This document shows, piece after piece, positions 1 to 13,600 of a stretch of DNA of 64,000 bases. The number at the start of each line of letters is the position of its first letter. The stretch's first letter is position 1. The notes under the pieces are model-generated. The model ran no database searches, was not told where the DNA came from, and saw nothing but the letters and a program-made list of their open reading frames with translations. Position numbers and translations under genes: made by a program. Source of the DNA: Limnoperna fortunei (taxonomy: Eukaryota; Mollusca; Bivalvia; Mytilida; Modiolidae); assembly GCA_944474755.1 (NCBI GenBank), contig OX104119.1, forward strand, positions 87,424,896 to 87,488,895. The letters are read 5' to 3'.

Positions 1-2474
1 AATACAGCTCACAAGAACATCAACTTAGATACAACAAACCGTTGTTTTAGTAGCTCCAGAATATAGCTCACAAGAACATCAACTTAGATACAACAAACCT
101 TTGTTATAGTAGCTCCAGAATACAGCTCACAAGAACATCATCTTAGATACAACAAACCCTTGTTTGAGTAGCTCCAGAATACAGCTCACAAGAACATCAA
201 CTTAGATACAACAAACCCTTGTTTGAGTAGCTCCAGAATACAGCTCACAAAGAACATCAACTTAGATACAACAAACCCTTGTTTGAGTAGCTCCAGAATA
301 CAACTTACAAGAACATCAACTTAGATACAACAAACCCTTGTTTTAGTAGCTCCAGAATACAGCTCACAAGAACATCAACTTAGATACAACAAACCTTTGT
401 TTGAGGAGCTCCAGAATACAGCTCACAAGAACATCAACTTAGATACAACAAACCCTTGTTTGAGTAGCTCCAGAATACAGCTCACAAGAACATCAACTTA
501 GATACAACAAACGCTTGTTTGAGCAGCTCCAGAATACAGCTCACAAGAACATCAACTTAGATACAACAATCCCTTGTTTCAGTAGCTCCAGAATACAGCT
601 CACAAGAACATCAACTTAGATACAACAAACCCTTGTTTTAGTAGCTCCAGAATACAGCTCACAAGAACATCAACTTAGATACAACAAACCCTTGTTTTAG
701 TAGCTCCAGAATACAGCTCACAAGAACATCAACTTAGATACAACAAACCCATGTTTGAGTAGCTCCAGAATACAGCTCACAAGAACATCAACTTAGATAC
801 AACAAACCCTTGTTTTAGTAGCTCCAGAATACAGCTCACAAGAACATCAACTTAGATACAACAAACCCTTGTTTGAGTAGCTCCAGAATACAGCTCACAA
901 GAATATCAACTTAGATACAACAAACCCTTGTTTTAGTAGCTCCAGAATTCACCTCACAAAAACATCAACTTAGATACAACAAACCCTTGTTTGAGTAGCT
1001 CCAGAATACAGCTCACAAGAACATCAACTTAGATACAACAAACCCTTGTTTTAGTAGCTCCAGAATACAGCTCACAAGAACATCAACTTAGATACAACAA
1101 ACCCTTGTTTGAGTAGCTCCAGAATACAGCTCACAAGAACATCAACTTAGATACAACAAACCCTTGTTTGAGTAGCTCCAGAATACAGCTCACAAGAATA
1201 TCAACTTAGATACAACAAACCCTTGTCTTAGTAGCTCCAGAATTCACCTCACAAAAACATCAACTTAGATACAACAAACCCTTGTTTGAGTAGCTCCAGA
1301 ATACAGCTCACAAGAACATCAACTTAGATACAACAAACCCTTGTTTTAGTAGCTCCAGAATACAGCTCACAAGAACATCAATTGAGATACAACAAACCCT
1401 TGTTTGAGTAGCTCCAGAATACAGATCACAAGAACATCAACTTAGATACAACAAACCCTTGTTTGAGTAGCTCCAGAATACAGACCACAAGAACATCAAC
1501 TTAGATACAACAAACCCTTGTTTGAGTAGCTCCAGAATACAGACCACAAGAACATCAACAGACCTTGTTTGAGTAGCTCCAGAATACAGCTCACAAGAAC
1601 ATCAACTTAGATACAACAAACCCTTGTTTGAATAGCTCCAGAATACAGCTCACAAGAGCATTAACTTAGATACAACAAACCATTGTTTGAGTAGCTCCAG
1701 AATACAGCTCACAAAGAACATCAACTTAGATACAACAGACCTTGTTTGAGTAGCTCCAGAATACAGCTCTCAAGAACATCACCTTAGATACAACAAACCC
1801 TTCTTTTAGTAGCTCCAGAATACAGCTCACAAGAACATCAACTTAGATACAACAAACCATTGTTTGAGTAGCTCCAGAATACAGCTCACAAGAACATCAA
1901 CTTAGATACAACAAACCCTGGATTGAGTAGATCCAGAATACAGCTCTCAAGAACATCAACTTAGATACAACAGACCCATGTTTGAGTAGCTCCAGAATAC
2001 AGCTCTCAATAACATCAACTTAGATACAACAAACCCTGGTTTGAGTAGCTCCAGAATACAGCTCACAAGAACATCAACTTAGATACAACAAACCCTGGTT
2101 TGAGTAGCTCCAGAATACAGCTCACAAGAACATCAACTTAGATACAACAAACCCTGGTTTGAGTAGCTCCAGAATACAGCTCAAAAGAACATCAACTTAG
2201 ATACAACAAACCCTTGTTTGAGTAGCTCCAGGAATACAGCTCAAAAGAACATCAAATTAGATACAACAAACCCTGGTTTGAGTAGCTCCAGAATACAGCT
2301 CACAAGAACATCAACTTAGATACAACAAACCCTTGTTTGAATAGCTCCAGAATACAGCTCACAAGAACATTAACTTAGATACAACAAACCATTGTTTGAG
2401 TAGCTCCAGAATACAGCTCACAAGAACATCAACTTAGATACAACAAACCCTTGTTTTAGTAGCTCCAGAATACA
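1..2474. repeat. 59 bp minisatellite, about 42 copies
   Basis: The unit begins aatacagctcacaagaacat and ends gtagctccag, with a few per cent divergence between copies and variants such as ttgttttag and ttgtttgag. It runs off the left edge. Its right end fuses directly to a minus-strand retroelement-like coding fragment, and the unit contains the continuation of that reading frame (YSGAT). The array was therefore probably seeded by that element. Confidence 0.95.
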
Positions 2475-2580
2475 TATCATAAAATCTAGCATATGGTATA
2501 AGTTGTGAAATGTAAACACCATTGGGTGATGTTGTTGGAATGTAATGATCGATGAATGGAAAGTTGACAATGGTTAAGTT
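2463..2580 (-). mobile_element. Degenerate retroelement ORF fragment
   Basis: Read on the minus strand, this gives NLTIVNFPFIDHYIPTTSPN followed by GVYISQLIPYARF. From memory, the VNFP(F/H)(L/I)D ... YGVYISQLIRYARA motif is common in reverse-transcriptase-type retroelement proteins of bivalves and lancelets. The piece is short, lacks catalytic motifs and runs into the 59 bp array. It is a relic; family assignment needs a database search. Confidence 0.65.
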
Positions 2581-2649
2581 CAAGTCATCATGTTTATTGT
2601 AGAATCTTGCTTGTACTTATTTGGAGTTTCAAGAAGAAAGTAAAAGGCA

Positions 2650-5600
2650 GACCTAAGGGTATTGTTGATGTCTTTAATTCCAAGCTCCCCAGGGTAGGTT
2701 GTAAGTAAGAGGCAGACCTAAGGGTATTGTTGGAAACTTAATTCCAAGCTTGCCAGGGTAGGTTGTAAGTAAGAGGCAGACCTAAGGGTATTGTTGGTGT
2801 CTTTAATTCCAAGCTTGCCAGGGTAGGTTGTAAGTAAGAGGCCCACCTAAGGGTATTGTTGGTGTCTTTTATTCCAAGCTCGCTAGGGTAGGTTGTAAGT
2901 AAGAGGCCGACCTAAGGGTATTGTTGGTGTCTTTTATTCCAAGCTTGCCAGGGTAGGTTGTAAGTAAGAGGCCGACCTAAGGGTATTGTTGGTGTCTTTT
3001 ATTCCAAGCTTGCCAGGGTAGGTTGTAAGTAAGAGGCCGACCTAAGGGTATTGTTGGTGTCTTTTATTCCAAGCTCCCCAGGGTAGGTTGTAAGTAAGAG
3101 GCCGACCTAAGGGTATTGTTGGTGTCTTTTATTCCAAGCTTGCTAGGGTAGGTTGTAAGTAAGAGGCCGACCTAAGGGTATTGTTGGTGTCTTTTATTCC
3201 AAGCTTGCTAGGGTAGGTTGTAAGTAAGAGGCCGACCTAAGGGTATTGTTGGTGTCTTTTATTCCAAGCTCGCTAGTTAGGTTGTAAGTAAGAGGGTGAC
3301 CTAAGGGTATTGTTGGTGTCTTTTATTCCAAGCTTGCTAGGGTAGGTTGTAAGTAAGAGGCCCACCTAAGGGTATTGTTGGTGTCTTTAATTCCAAGCTC
3401 CCCAGGGTAGGTTGTAAGTAAGAGGCCGACCTAAGGGTATTGTTGGTGTCTTTTATTCCAAGCTTGCCAGGGTAGGTTGTAAGTAAGAGGCTGACCTAAG
3501 GGTATTGTTGGTGTCTTTTATTCCAAGCTTGCTAGGGTAGGTTGTAAGTAAGAGGCTGACCTAAGGGTATTGTTGGTGTCTTTTATTCCAAGCTCGCTAG
3601 GGTAGGTTGTAAGTAAGAGGCCGACCTAAGGGTATTGTTGGTGTCTTTTATTCCAAGCTTGCCAGGGTAGGTTGTAAGTAAGAGGCTGACCTAAGGGTAT
3701 TGTTGGTGTCTTTTATTCCAAGCTTGCTAGGGTAGGTTGTAAGTAAGAGGCCCACCTAAGGGTATTGTTGGTGTCTTTAATTCCAAGCTCCCCAGGGTAG
3801 GTTGTAAGTAAGAGGCCGACCTAAGGGTATTGTTGGTGTCTTTAATTCCAAGCTCCCCAGGGTAGGTTGTAAGTAAGAGGCCGACCTAAGGGTATTGTTG
3901 GTGTCTTTTATTCCAAGCTTGCCAGGGTAGGTTGTAAGTAAGAGGCTGACCTAAGGGTATTGTTGGTGTCTTTTATTCCAAGCTTGCTAGGGTAGGTTGT
4001 AAGTAAGAGGCTGACCTAAGGGTATTGTTGGTGTCTTTTATTCCAAGCTCGCTAGGGTAGGTTGTAAGTAAGAGGCCGACCTAAGGGTATTGTTGGTGTC
4101 TTTTATTCCAAGCTTGCCAGGGTAGGTTGTAAGTAAGAGGCTGACCTAAGGGTATTGTTGGTGTCTTTTATTCCAAGCTTGCTAGGGTAGGTTGTAAGTA
4201 AGAGGCCCACCTAAGGGTATTGTTGGTGTCTTTAATTCCAAGCTCCCCAGGGTAGGTTGTAAGTAAGAGGCCGACCTAAGGGTATTGTTGGTGTCTTTTA
4301 TTCCAAGCTCGCTAGGGTAGGTTGTAAGTAAGAGGCCGACCTAAGTGTATTGTTGGTGTCTTTTATTCCAAGCTCCCCAGGGTAGGTTGTAAGTAAGAGG
4401 CCCACCTAAGTGTATTGTTGGTGTCTTTTATTCCAAGCTTGCTAGGGTAGGTTGTAAGTAAGAGGCTGACCTAAGGGTATTGTTGGTGTCTTTAATTCCA
4501 AGCTCCCCAGGGTAGGTTGTAAGTAAGAGGCCGACCTAAGGGTATTGTTGGTGTCTTTTATTCCAAGCTCGCTAGGGTAGGTTGTAAGTAAGAGGCCGAC
4601 CTAAGGGTATTGTTGGTGTCTTTTATTCCAAGCTCCCCAGGGTAGGTTGTAAGTAAGAGGCCCACCTAAGGGTATTGTTGGTGTCTTCAATTCCAAGCTT
4701 GCCAGGGTAGGTTGTAAGTAAGAGGCCTACCTAAGGGTATTGTTGGTGTCTTTAATTCCAAGCTTGCCAGGGTAGGTTGTAAGTAAGAGGGTGACCTAAG
4801 GGTATTGTTGGTGTCTTTTATTCCAAGCTCGCTAGGGTAGGTTGTAAGTAAGAGGCCCACCTAAGGGTATTGTTGGTGTCTTTAATTCCAAGCTTGCCAG
4901 GGTAGGTTGTAAGTAAGAGGCCCACCTAAGGGTATTGTTGGTGTCTTTAATTCCAAGCTCCCCAGGGTAGGTTGTAAGTAAGAGGGTGACCTAAGGGTAT
5001 TGTTGGTGTCTTTTATTCCAAGCTCCCCAGGGTAGGTTGTAAGTAAGAGGCCCACCTAAGGGTATTGTTGGTGTCTTTTATTCCAAGCTTGCCAGGGTAG
5101 GTTGTAAGTAAGAGGCTGACCTAAGGGTATTGTTGGTGTCTTTAATTCCAAGCTTGCCAGGGTAGGTTGTAAGTAAGAGGCCCACCTAAGGGTATTGTTG
5201 GTGTCTTTAATTCCAAGCTCGCTAGGGTAGGTTGTAAGTAAGAGGCCCACCTAAGGGTATTGTTGGTGTCTTTTATTCCAAGCTCGCTAGGGTAGGTTGT
5301 AAGTAAGAGGCCCACCTAAGTGTATTGTTGGTGTCTTTAATTCCAAGCTCCCCAGGGTAGGTTGTAAGTAAGAGGCCTACCTAAGGGTATTGTTGGTGTC
5401 TTTTATTCCAAGCTTGCCAGGGTAGGTTGTAAGTAAGAGGCTGACCTAAGTGTATTGTTGATGTCTTTAATTCCAAGCTTGCCAGGGTAGGTTGTAAGTA
5501 AGAGGCCCACCTAAGGGTATTGTTGGTGTCTTTTATTCCAAGCTCGCTAGGTAGGTTGTAAGTAAGAGGCCCACCTAAGGGTATTGTTGATGTCTTTAAT

Positions 5601-8600
5601 TCCAAGCTTGCCAGGGTAGGTTGCAAGTAAGAGGCCGACCTAAGGGTATTGTTGATGTCTTTAATTCCAAGCTCGCCAGGGTAGGTTGTAAGTAAGAGGC
5701 CCACCTAAGGGTATTGTTGGTGTCTTTAATTCCAAGCTCGCTAGGGTAGGTTGTAAGTAAGAGGCCCACCTAAGGGTATTGTTGGTGTCTTTAATTCCAA
5801 GCTCCCCAGGGTAGGTTGTAAGTAAGAGGCCCACCTAAGGGTATTGTTGGTGTCTTTAATTCCATGCTCGCTAGGGTAGGTTGTAAGTAAGAGGCCCACC
5901 TAAGGGTATTGTTGGTGTCTTTAATTCCAAGCTTGCTAGGTAGGTTGTAAGTAAGAGGCCCACCTAAGGGTATTGTTGGTGTCTTTAATTCCAAGCTTGC
6001 CAGGGTAGGTTGTAAGTAAGAGGCCTACCTAAGGGTATTGTTGGTGTCTTTAATTCCAAGCTCGCTAGGGTAGGTTGTAAGTAAGAGGCCGACCTAAGGG
6101 TATTGTTGGTGTCTTTAATTCCAAGCTTGCCAGGGTAGGTTGTAAGTAAGAGGCCCACCTAAGGGTATTGTTGGTGTCTTTAATTCCAAGCTTGCTAGGG
6201 TAGGTTGTAAGTAAGAGGCCGACCTAAGGGTATTGTTGATGTCTTTAATTCAAAGCTCGCTAGGGTAGGTTGTAAGTAAGAGGCCCACCTAAGGGTATTG
6301 TTGGTGTCTTTTATTCCAAGCTTGCTAGGGTAGGTTGTAAGTAAGAGGCCCACCTAAGGGTATTGTTGGTGTCTTTTATTCCAAGCTCCCCAGGGTAGGT
6401 TGTAAGTAAGAGGCCCACCTAAGGGTATTGTTGGTGTCTTTAATTCCAAGCTCGCTAGGTAGGTTGTAAGTAAGAGGCCCACCTAAGGGTATTGTTGGTG
6501 TCTTTAATTCCAAGCTCCCCAGGGTAGGTTGTAAGTAAGAGGCCTACCTAAGGGTATTGTTGATGTCTTTAATTCCAAGCTTGCCAGGGTAGGTTGTAAG
6601 TAAGAGGCCCACCTAAGGGTATTGTTGGTGTCTTTAATTCCAAGCTCCCCAGGGTAGGTTGTAAGTAAGAGGCCTACCTAAGGGTATTGTTGGTGTCTTT
6701 AATTCCAAGCTCGCTAGGGTAGGTTGTAAGTAAGAGGCCCACCTAAGGGTATTGTTGATGTCTTTAATTCCAAGCTTGCCAGGGTAGGTTGTAAGTAAGA
6801 GGCCCACCTAAGGGTATTGTTGGTGTCTTTAATTCCAAGCTCCCCAGGGTAGGTTGTAAGTAAGAGGCCGACCTAAGGGTATTGTTGATGTCTTTAATTC
6901 CAAGCTTGCCAGGGTAGGTTGTAAGTAAGAGGCCCACCTAAGGGTATTGTTGGTGTCTTTAATTCCAAGCTCGCTAGTTAGGTTGTAAGTAAGAGGCCGA
7001 CCTAAGGGTATTGTTGGTGTCTTTAATTCCAAGCTCCCCAGGGTAGGTTGTAAGTAAGAGGCCTACCTAAGGGTATTGTTGGTGTCTTTTATTCCAAGCT
7101 CCCCAGGGTAGGTTGTAAGTAAGAGGCCCACCTAAGTGTATTGTTGGTGTCTTTAATTCCAAGCTTGCCAGGGTAGGTTGTAAGTAAGAGGCCCACCTAA
7201 GTGTATTGTTGGTGTCTTTAATTCCAAGCTTGCCAGGGTAGGTTGTAAGTAAGAGGCCCACCTAAGGGTATTGTTGGTGTCTTTAATTCCAAGCTTGCTA
7301 GGTAGGTTGTAAGTAAGAGGCCCACCTAAGTGTATTGTTGGTGTCTTTAATTCCAAGCTCCCCAGGGTAGGTTGTAAGTAAGAGGCCCACCTAAGGGTAT
7401 TGTTGATGTCTTTAATTCCAAGCTTGCCAGGGTAGGTTGTAAGTAAGAGGCCGACCTAAGGGTATTGTTGATGTCTTTAATTCCAAGCTTGCCAGGGTAG
7501 GTTGTAAGTAAGAGGCCCACCTAAGGGTATTGTTGGTGTCTTTAATTCCAAGCTTGCTAGGTAGGTTGTAAGTAAGAGGCCCACCTAAGGGTATTGTTGG
7601 TGTCTTTAATTCCAAGCTCCCCAGGGTAGGTTGTAAGTAAGAGGCCCACCTAAGGGTATTGTTGATGTCTTTAATTCCAAGCTCCCCAGGGTAGGTTGTA
7701 AGTAAGAGGCCCACCTAAGGGTATTGTTGGTGTCTTTAATTCCAAGCTTGCTAGGTAGGTTGTAAGTAAGAGGCCCACCTAAGAGTATTGTTGGTGTCTT
7801 TAATTCCAAGCTCCCCAGGGTAGGTTGTAAGTAAGAGGCCCACCTAAGGGTATTGTTGGTGTCTTTAATTCCAAGCTTGCTAGGTAGGTTGTAAGTAAGA
7901 GGCCCACCTAAGGGTATTGTTGGTGTCTTTAATTCCAAGCTCCCCAGGGTAGGTTGTAAGTAAGAGGCCCACCTAAGTGTATTGTTGGTGTCTTTAATTC
8001 CAAGCTCCCCAGGGTAGGTTGTAAGTAAGAGGCCCACCTAAGGGTATTGTTGATGTCTTTAATTCCAAGCTTGCCAGGGTAGGTTGTAAGTAAGAGGCCG
8101 ACCTAAGGGTATTGTTGATGTCTTTAATTCCAAGCTTGCCAGGGTAGGTTGTAAGTAAGAGGCCGACCTAAGGGTATTGTTGGTGTCTTTAATTCCAAGC
8201 TCGCTAGGTAGGTTGTAAGTAAGAGGGTGACCTAAGGGTATTGTTGATGTCTTTAATTCCAAGCTTGCCAGGGTAGGTTGTAAGTAAGAGGCCGACCTAA
8301 GGGTATTGTTGGTGTCTTTAATTCCAAGCTTGCCAGGGTAGGTTGTAAGTAAGAGGCCGACCTAAGGGTATTGTTGGTGTCTTTAATTCCAAGCTCGCTA
8401 GGTAGGTTGTAAGTAAGAGGCCCACCTAAGTGTATTGTTGGTGTCTTTAATTCCAAGCTCCCCAGGGTAGGTTGTAAGTAAGAGGCCCACCTAAGGTATT
8501 GTTGGTGTCTTTAATTCCAAGCTTGCCAGGGTAGGTTGTAAGTAAGAGGCCCACCTAAGGGTATTGTTGGTGTCTTTAATTCCAAGCTCCCCAGGGTAGG

Positions 8601-10485
8601 TTGTAAGTAAGAGGCCCACCTAAGGGTATTGTTGGTGTCTTTAATTCCAAGCTCCCCAGGGTAGGTTGTAAGTAAGAGGCCGACTTAAGGGTATTGTTGA
8701 TGTCTTTAATTCCAAGCTTGCCAGGGTAGGTTGTAAGTAAGAGGCCTACCTAAGGGTATTGTTGATGTCTTTAATTCCAAGCTCGCTAGTTAGGTTGTAA
8801 GTAAGAGGCCCACCTAAGGGTATTGTTGGTGTCTTTAATTCCAAGCTTGCCAGGGTAGGTTGTAAGTAAGAGGCCGACCTAAGTGTATTGTTGGTGTCTT
8901 TAATTCCAAGCTCCCCAGGGTAGGTTGTAAGTAAGAGGCCCACCTAAGGGTATTGTTGGTGTCTTTAATTCCAAGCTCGCTAGTTAGGTTGTAAGTAAGA
9001 GGCCCACCTAAGGGTATTGTTGGTGTCTTTTATTCCAAGCTCCCCAGGGTAGGTTGTAAGTAAGAGGCCCACCTAAGGGTATTGTTGGTGTCTTCAATTC
9101 CAAGCTTGCCAGGATAGGTTGTAAGTAAGAGGCCCACCTAAGGGTATTGTTGGTGTCTTTAATTCCAAGCTCGCTAGTTAGGTTGTAAGTAAGAGGCCCA
9201 CCTAAGGGTATTGTTGGTGTCTTTGATTCCAAGCTCGCTAGTTAGGTTGTAAGTAAGAGGCCCACCTAAGGGTATTGTTGATGTCTTTAATTCCAAGCTT
9301 GCCAGGGTAGGTTGTAAGTAAGAGGCCCACCTAAGGGTATTGTTGGTGTCTTCAATTCCAAGCTTGCCAGGGTAGGTTGTAAGTAAGAGGCCCACCTAAG
9401 GGTATTGTTGGTGTCTTTTATTCCAAGCTCCCCAGGGTAGGTTGTAAGTAAGAGGCCCACCTAAGGGTATTGTTGGTGTCTTCAATTCCAAGCTTGCCAG
9501 GGTAGGTTGTAAGTAAGAGGCCCACCTAAGGGTATTGTTGGTGTCTTTAATTCCAAGCTCGCTAGTTAGGTTGTAAGTAAGAGGCCCACCTAAGGGTATT
9601 GTTGATGTCTTTAATTCCAAGCTTGCCAGGGTAGGTTGTAAGTAAGAGGCCGACCTAAGGGTATTGTTGGTGTCTTTTATTCCAAGCTCGCCAGGGTAGG
9701 TTGTAAGTAAGAGGCCGACCTAAGGGTATTGTTGGTGTCTTTAATTCCAAGCTTGCCAGGGTAGGTTGTAAGTAAGAGGCCCACCTAAGTGTATTGTTGG
9801 TGTCTTTTATTCCAAGCTCGCTAGGTAGGTTGTAAGTAAGAGGCCTACCTAAGGGTATTGTTGGTGTCTTTAATTCCAAGCTTGCCAGGGTAGGTTGTAA
9901 GTAAGAGGCCCACCTAAGGGTATTGTTGGTGTCTTTTATTCCAAGCTCGCTAGGTAGGTTGTAAGTAAGAGGCCGACCTAAGGGTATTGTTGGTGTCTTT
10001 AATTCCAAGCTTGCCAGGGTAGGTTGTAAGTAAGAGGCCCACCTAAGGGTATTGTTGGTGTCTTTTATTCCAAGCTCGCTAGTTAGGTTGTAAGTAAGAG
10101 GGTGACCTAAGGGTATTGTTGGTGTCTTTAATTCCAAGCTCGCTAGGGTAGGTTGTAAGTAAGAGGCCGACCTAAGGGTATTGTTGGTGTCTTTTATTCC
10201 AAGCTCCCCAGGGTAGGTTGTAAGTAAGAGGCCCACCTAAGGGTATTGTTGGTGTCTTTAATTCCAAGCTCGCTAGTTAGGTTGTAAGTAAGAGGCCCAC
10301 CTAAGGGTATTGTTGGTGTCTTTAATTCCAAGCTTGCCAGGGTAGGTTGTAAGTAAGAGGCCGACCTAAGGGTATTGTTGGTGTCTTTAATTCCAAGCTC
10401 CCCAGGGTAGGTTGTAAGTAAGAGGCCCACCTAAGTGTATTGTTGGTGTCTTTAATTCCAAGCTCGCTAAGGTAGGTTGATTAGA
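2650..10485. repeat. 64-65 bp minisatellite, about 120 copies
   Basis: The unit includes ggtaggttgtaagtaagagg, then cacctaagggtattgttggt and gtctttaattccaagct. Copies vary at the junction (ctagggtagg, ctaggtagg, ctagttagg, ccccagggtagg), so unit length changes by 1-2 bp. It lies downstream of ANKZF1 exon 13, about 60 bp from the donor. Open frames on the minus strand (LGIKDTNNTLRWASYLQPT) are by-products of the periodicity. Confidence 0.97.
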
Positions 10486-10548
10486 TATTGAATGTTTAAT
10501 ACATTTATTTAAAGGACAAACATTTATAAAACCAAAACAAAATGTCAC

Positions 10549-10629
10549 CTTTTCTCTGTCTGTCAAAGATAAAAATCTGTTTTTTTCTTCTTCTTCTGCT
10601 CTTTGTTTTGCTTGTTCTATTTTTTTCTC
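10549..10629 (-). CDS. ANKZF1: ANKZF1 exon 13 (coiled charged helix)
   Basis: Codons 942-968. Glu/Lys-rich and ends FLSLTDREK, matching human FAALSDREK. Acceptor TGTTTTAG|GAG, donor AAAAG|GTGACA, phase 0. The final vertebrate exon(s) (Cys-rich C-terminus) would lie beyond the 64 bp array to the left and are not recognisable in the window. Confidence 0.9.
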
Positions 10630-13600
10630 CTAAAACATTGCAGGTTACATAGACTTAATATTAATTCTAATACTCAATGAGCAATCATACATGTCAACAC
10701 GATACACAATTCATTACCCTGTGTATTACATACATGTCAACACGATACACAATTCATTACCCTGTGTATTACATACATGTCAACATGATACACAATTCAT
10801 TACCCTGTGTATTACATACATGTCAACAGGATACACAATTCATTACCCTGTGTATTACATTGCAAATATTTAATATGTCACAGAAATCTCAGTGTGCAGC
10901 AATGTTTACTATACTAAATGTTACACCCCGCTGCGCTAGGTGTTTTGCTTGCATTTTTTTATTATTCCATATTGTACCTTTGTAGTATTAAAATCCAATT
11001 TAAAACATTTCTACACGATAACACGTCCATATTTTATATTATGCCTTTGTTGTTGACAAGTTCCAAATCGTCCTTGACATTTGCTACGGGAATTTTACAT
11101 AGGAAGTCAGCCATTTGAGTTTCTACAGGGACCTCACGTTGTTTTCAAAAAGATCGTCTGCTTTCGTAACGTTCAGTGGTATTCGGACAAACCGCGAGGA
11201 CTTTCCCGCCTTAACTGCAGACGATATAACCCGGAGGATTTCGAACAGACGACAATGGACTCTTCCAAACATACACTTCCATTGTAATTTAGGTAAAACT
11301 GTACTATAGAAAATTGCTCTATCACATTGAAAAATACACAGCATTTCAAAACGCTAAATAACTGTGGAAAATAAAGTGATGAATTCAATTTACACATTTA
11401 TTGATCTACAAAATGAGCGTAAGCTAGACCATACGCGGTAACAAGTTTTCATTTGTGACACAAAATACGTCAACATTTAGTATAGTGACGTCATTAAGGA
11501 AATGCATTGTGACGTCACGTCCATGGAGTGAAAGAACTGAATTTATTTCACATGTGGTTTACTGGAATTTATTTCACTAGGAAATATCCGTATTTCATCC
11601 CTGTCAATGTAATAAACAAAATAAAATGTATTGTTTTTCTATCTCTGTCACATTTGCTTTCATAGTAATGGTAATTGGTTCAAAGATATCACACACATTT
11701 ACTTCATTGCTTTCTTATCTTGTAAAAGCCATTTATGAAATAAAAACAACTTGTGAGTTATCATGTATAAATAAGGTACCTTATCTCTCTCCTGTTTGGC
11801 CTTTTTCTGCACCTTCTTTCTTTCTGCTTCCTTCTTCCTCCTTTCAGCTTCCATCTCTTCTGTCAGAGGACCTGGAATCTGCCAATCATAAAGTTTACAG
11901 TCATATTTGAGTTGTCATGGTGGCATGTGCAAAGCAAGGGGTGCCAAATGGGGGAAATTGTGTTGTCATGGTGGCCTGTGCAAAGCAAGGGATGCTGAAT
12001 GGGGGAAATTGTGTTGTCATGGTGGAATGTGCAAAGCAAGCTGTGCTGAATGGGGAAATTGTGTTGTCATGGTGGGATGTTCAACGCAAGGGGTGCCAAA
12101 TGGGGGAAATTGTGTTGTCATGGTGGCATGTGCAAAGCAAGGGGTGCCAAATGGGGGAAATTGTGTTGTCATGGTGGCATGTGCAAAGCAAGGGATGCTG
12201 AATGGGGGAAATTGTGTTGTCATGGTGGCCTGTGCAAAGCAAGGGATGCTAAATGGGGGAATTGTGTTGTCATGGTGGCCTGTGCAAAGCAAGGGATGCT
12301 AAATGGGGGAATTGTGTTGTCATGGTGGAATGTGCAAAGCAAGGGATGCTAAATGGGGGAATTGTGTTGTCATGGTGGCATGTGCAAAGCAAGGGATGCT
12401 AAATGGGGGAATTGTGTTGTCATGGTGGCATGTGCAAAGCAAGGGATGCTAAATGGGGGAATTGTGTTGTCATGGTGGCATGTGCAAAGCAAGGGATGCT
12501 AAATGGGGGAATTGTGTTGTCATGGTGGAATGTGCAAAGCAAGGGATGCTAAATGGGGGAATTGTGTTGTCATGGTGGCATGTGCAAAGCAAGGGATGCT
12601 AAATGGGGGAATTGTGTTGTCATGGTGGAATGTGCAAAGCAAGGGATGCTAAATGGGGGAATTGTGTTGTCATGGTGGAATGTGCAAAGCAAGGGATGCT
12701 AAATGGGGGAATTGTGTTGTCATGGTGGCATGTGCAAAGTAAGGGATGCTAAATGGGGGAATTGTGTTGTCATGGTGGCATGTGCAAAGTAAGGGATGCT
12801 AAATGGGGGAATTGTGTTGTCATGGTGGAATGTGCAAAGCAAGGGATGCTAAATGGGGGAATTGTGTTGTCATGGTGGAATGTGCAAAGCAAGGGATGCT
12901 AAATGGGGGAATTGTGTTGTCATGGTGGAATGTGCAAAGCAAGGGATGCTAAATGGGGGAATTGTGTTGTCATGGTGGAATGTGCAAAGCAAGGGATGCT
13001 AAATGGGGGAATTGTGTTGTCATGGTGGAATGTGCAAAGCAAGGGATGCTAAATGGGGGAATTGTGTTGTCATGGTGGCATGTGCAAAGCAAGGGATGCT
13101 AAATGGGGGAATTGTGTTGTCATGGTGGCATGTGCAAAGTAAGGGATGCTAAATGGGGGAATTGTGTTGTCATGGTGGCATGTGCAAAGCAAGCTGTGCT
13201 GAATGGGGAAATTGTGTTGTCATGGTGGGATGTGCAAAGCAAGGGGTGCCAAATGGGGAAATTGTGTTGTCATGGTGGCATGTGCAAAGCAAGGGATGCT
13301 GAATGGGGGAAATTGTGTTGTCATGGTGGCCTGTGCAAAGTAAGGGATGCTAAATGGGGGAATTGTGTTGTCATGGTGGAATGTGCAAAGCAAGCTGTGC
13401 TGAATGGGGAAATTGTGTTGTCATGGTGGGATGTGCAACGCAAGGGGTGCTAAATGGGGAAATTGTGTTGTCATGGTGGCATGTGCAAAGCATGGGGTGC
13501 TGAATGGGGAAATTGTGTTGTCATGGGGAAATTATGTTGTCATGGTGGCATGTGCAAAGCAAGGGGTGCCAAATGGGGAAATTGTGTTGTCATGGTGGCA

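Noticed and set aside
5056..10430. Minus-strand frames LGIKDTNNTLRWASYLQPTLA
   Set aside because: Array of 64-65 bp units with frequent length changes; the open frames start and stop at unit-length variants, as expected by chance.
1..10485. CRISPR-like repeat array
   Set aside because: Units are contiguous without unique spacers, the DNA is eukaryotic and no cas genes occur.
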